Assembly: GCA_003220855.1 (NCBI GenBank)
Contig: QHTP01000005.1
Coordinates: forward strand, 26,289-41,948
Origin: Gemmatimonadota bacterium
GTDB taxonomy: Bacteria; Gemmatimonadota; Gemmatimonadetes; Gemmatimonadales; GWC2-71-9
Length of the DNA stretch: 15,660 nt
Direction of reading: 5' to 3'
Shown here: positions 13,934 to 15,660 of the stretch, in pieces
How the letters are laid out: each line of letters starts with the position of its first letter
Numbering within the stretch: the first letter of the stretch is position 1
Program-made: the position numbers and the translations under genes
Notes under the pieces: model-generated
Told to the model about the DNA's origin: nothing
Database searches by the model: none
What the model saw: the letters and a program-made list of their open reading frames with translations, nothing else

Positions 13934-14923
13934 ATGCAACGTCAGTGGTTGGTCATCGCCGCCGTCGCGGCCCTGTGGGCGGCCGGGCTCACCGCGCAGG
14001 AGCCCGCGCCGACGCCTCGCCCGCCGCGGGCGCCGCGGGCGCCGCGGGCGCCGCGCACGTTCTCCTTTGCATTCAGCGACAACCACGGCCGTATCGGGGT
14101 GGTCGTGCGGACCGATGCGAGCGCGGAGAGCGACAAGATCGGGGCCAAGATCGAGGGGATAACGCCGGGCGGCCCGGCCGAGAAATCGGGCCTCAAGGTG
14201 GGTGACATCATCAGCAAGTTCGCCGGCACATCGCTCGGAGGCATCAAGGCCGAAGACGAGGACGAGTCGGGCCCGGGGCGCAAGCTCGTCGCGCTGGCCC
14301 GCAAGCTCGAGCCCGGCGACACCGTGCGGATCGAGTACCACCGCGGCGCCGACACGAAACAGGCCACGCTCGTCGCGGAGGACCTGGACGGCGCCATGCG
14401 GATGGAAATGCCCGGTCCCGCTATCGCCATGCCGCACATGCAGGGAATGCCGGGGATGGACTTCGAGTGGTCGTTTGGGGAGCCTTGGGGTGACCTGGAG
14501 CTGGTGAGCCTCAACGCGGATCTGGGGGACTACTTCGGTACGAAGGACGGCATTCTCGTGGTGAAGGCCCCCGCCGACTCGACCTTGCCGTTCCGGGGCG
14601 GGGACGTGATCCTGGCGATCGGCGGGCGGAAACCGACCAGCCAGTACCACGCGATGCGCATCCTCCGGTCGTACGAGCCGGGGGAATCCGTGTCGATAGA
14701 CATCCTGCGCAAGCAGAAGCGGATGTCGCTCACGTGGAAGGTTCCGGAGGCCCGGGAGCATCGCATGCGCCGCGAGCTGGAACGCAAAGAGCGGCAGGAG
14801 GAGAGTGGCTTGCGAGAGCGGCTAAACGACTTGCAGCGCTTGCTCCAGGAGAAGCAGGTCGAGATGCGCCGGCTGCTCCAGCGCGCCCCTCGCCTGCAGC
14901 TGAAGATGACGCGATCCGCGTAG
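13934..14923 (+). CDS. Exported double-PDZ-domain protein of the sigma/anti-sigma operon
   Basis: A 329-residue exported protein, third in the ECF operon, 18 nt after the anti-sigma stop; GGAGG (13921-13925) sits 8 nt before ATG 13934. Residues 1-22 are a signal peptide (AGLTAQE), followed by a Pro/Arg-rich linker PRPPRAPRAPRAPR (28-41). PDZ1 spans about 52-148 (GRIGVVV, GGPAEKSGLKVGDIISKFAG), a Met-rich linker about 156-176 (MPHMQGMPGM), PDZ2 about 188-268 (GDYFGTKDGILVV, PFRGGDVILAIGG), and a charged coiled coil about 273-320. There is no protease domain, so it is a binding or sensing protein, perhaps recognising misfolded C-termini and feeding into anti-sigma release; that role is inference. 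The last eight or so residues (LQLKMTRSA) are antisense to a receiver domain, so the native C-terminus may be lost. Confidence 0.85.
   Translation: MQRQWLVIAAVAALWAAGLTAQEPAPTPRPPRAPRAPRAPRTFSFAFSDNHGRIGVVVRTDASAESDKIGAKIEGITPGGPAEKSGLKVGDIISKFAGTSLGGIKAEDEDESGPGRKLVALARKLEPGDTVRIEYHRGADTKQATLVAEDLDGAMRMEMPGPAIAMPHMQGMPGMDFEWSFGEPWGDLELVSLNADLGDYFGTKDGILVVKAPADSTLPFRGGDVILAIGGRKPTSQYHAMRILRSYEPGESVSIDILRKQKRMSLTWKVPEAREHRMRRELERKERQEESGLRERLNDLQRLLQEKQVEMRRLLQRAPRLQLKMTRSA
14023..14055 (+). repeat. 9-bp tandem repeat coding the PRA linker
   Basis: GCCGCGGGC is repeated three times perfectly (14023-14031, 14032-14040, 14041-14049) and begins a fourth partial copy to 14055. It encodes Pro-Arg-Ala repeats between the signal peptide and PDZ1. 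As the unit is three codons, slippage would change linker length without shifting the frame. Confidence 0.85.
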
Positions 14924-15660
14924 GACGGATCGCGGGCCTTGAGCTCTCCGAACAGCTGCTCTCCCGACAGGTCCGGCATCCGCATGTCGATGATGACCGC
15001 GTCGAAGGCGTCCTCGCGCATCCGGGCGAGGGCCTCCCGGCCGCTGGCGGTCGTCTCGACCTCGTGGCCGCGACCGGACAGGTAGCGCTGCAGCGCCACC
15101 CGGACCGAGGCCTCGTCGTCCACCACGAGCACGTGCAGCCGGTCGGTGACGGGCTGCACCAGCGGCGCGCTCGGGAACTCGCCCGTGGCGCGTGGCGCCA
15201 CGACCGGCAGCTCGATGACGAACCGGGCGCCGCCCTGTGGGGCGTTCTCCGCCCAGATGCGCCCCTCGTGTTCGCGCACGATGCCGAGGGAGATGGAGAG
15301 CCCCAGCCCCGTGCCGGACCCGGTGGGCTTGGTGGTGAAGAACGGGTTGAAGATCCGCTCGAGTAGGTTGGGGGGGATGCCCGGACCCGTGTCCTCGACC
15401 TCGGTGCGGATGACGGCGCCGGCCTGGCGCGTGCGCACCGTGAGGCGCTGCTGGTCCCGCTCGGCCCGCTCCATCGCCTGCTCGGCGTTGGTGATGAGGT
15501 TGAGGAAGACCTGCTGCAGCTGGTGCGCGTCGGCCATGGTCTCGGGGGCCTGGTCGTCGTAGTCGCGCTGCACGTCGATCCCCCGCACCCGCAGCTCGTA
15601 TCCCCGCAGCTCGAGCGTGTCGTCCAGGACCTGGTTCACCGACGTCGGCGAGCGCTCGGG
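14530..15660 (-). CDS. Hybrid sensor histidine kinase, 5' end outside window, receiver domain broken
   Basis: The frame is open from the right edge to a TAG at 14532-14530. The first part is a histidine-kinase ATPase domain: N box LQQVFLNLITNAEQAM, G1 VEDTGPGIPP, F box IFNPFFTTK, G2 GSGTGLGLS. The dimerisation domain with the phospho-His lies beyond the window. A receiver domain follows (LHVLVVDDE acidic pair; phospho-Asp in AVIIDMRMPDLSG at about 14986-14988) and stops matching after ADRVIFS at 14899, in the middle of the domain. The conserved Thr/Ser, Lys and helices 4-5 are missing. The remaining 122 codons (14898 down to 14533) are only the antisense of the PDZ gene and look non-native (Ser/Arg/Cys-rich). 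The kinase half looks intact; phosphotransfer to this receiver is doubtful. It is convergent with, and overlaps, the PDZ gene. Confidence 0.75.
   Translation of the reverse strand, partial: PERSPTSVNQVLDDTLELRGYELRVRGIDVQRDYDDQAPETMADAHQLQQVFLNLITNAEQAMERAERDQQRLTVRTRQAGAVIRTEVEDTGPGIPPNLLERIFNPFFTTKPTGSGTGLGLSISLGIVREHEGRIWAENAPQGGARFVIELPVVAPRATGEFPSAPLVQPVTDRLHVLVVDDEASVRVALQRYLSGRGHEVETTASGREALARMREDAFDAVIIDMRMPDLSGEQLFGELKARDPSYADRVIFSCRRGARWSSRRISTCFSWSKRCKSFSRSRKPLSSCRSLRSSSRRMRCSRASGTFHVSDIRFCLRRMSIDTDSPGSYDRRMRIAWYWLVGFRPPIARITSPPRNGKVESAGAFTTRMPSFVPK
14890..14923. other. Probable rearrangement or assembly junction
   Basis: To the right, minus-strand sequence encodes a receiver domain normally down to FS (14904-14899). 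To the left, plus-strand sequence encodes the PDZ protein coiled coil up to about QRAPR. The PDZ stop codon and last residues are read from antisense receiver sequence, and the kinase frame continues into antisense PDZ sequence. Both genes seem to have lost their natural 3' ends at about 14892-14900. Confidence 0.55.

Noticed and set aside
14827..14898. A shifted minus-strand frame that seems to finish the receiver domain (ends LLLLEQALQVV then stop)
   Set aside because: It looks a little like a receiver C-terminus, but it is antisense to a good coiled coil in the PDZ protein, lacks the conserved Lys-Pro, and needs a frameshift exactly at the junction; chance similarity is more likely.
14894..14899. 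PstI site CTGCAG at the receiver/PDZ junction as evidence of a cloning joint
   Set aside because: A 6-bp site is frequent by chance in GC-rich DNA and no vector sequence is present.

Overview
This GC-rich window has short intergenic gaps and codes on both strands. The gene mix is a GH43 glycosidase with a discoidin-like domain, a MacB-type permease operon, a dCache chemoreceptor, a Thermus/Chloroflexi-like LeuRS with a variant HIGH motif, an MbfA-type iron exporter, and an ECF sigma/anti-sigma/PDZ operon. This suggests a free-living Gram-negative soil or sediment bacterium. Gemmatimonadota is my best guess, made from gene content alone; no marker gene search was possible. I saw no rRNA, tRNA, CRISPR array or transposase.

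Layout. (1) 1-1255, minus: a sugar-phosphate isomerase/epimerase-type TIM barrel, followed after 1 nt by a Tat-signal protein that runs off the left edge. (2) 1413-3224, plus: a secreted GH43-like glycosidase with discoidin and fibronectin III-like domains, divergent from (1). Together they look like a small carbohydrate-use locus. (3) 6830-3264, minus: a tight three-gene operon of a periplasmic adaptor and two MacB/FtsX-type permeases, with no ATPase gene. It lies 75 nt downstream of a large membrane chemoreceptor (9017-6906). (4) 9086-11515, plus: leuS, divergent from the chemoreceptor. It contains a perfect GCAA-loop palindrome inside the coding sequence. (5) 12624-11512, minus: a ferritin-like/VIT1 fusion of the MbfA type, convergent with leuS; the two stop codons share one CTAG. 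(6) 12795-14923, plus: ECF sigma factor, zinc-finger anti-sigma factor and a secreted double-PDZ protein, probably an envelope-stress operon. (7) 15660 leftward, minus: a hybrid histidine kinase entering from the right edge. Its receiver domain breaks off halfway, where it collides with the 3' end of the PDZ gene.

Most unusual items: a mirror-image array of six 13-14 nt units (12668-12761) between the divergent mbfA-like and sigma genes; the palindromic insertion in leuS; the broken receiver/PDZ junction near 14899; and an exporter operon lacking its ATPase. Start codons were revised where signal peptides, Shine-Dalgarno sites or promoter-like boxes made a later start more sensible.
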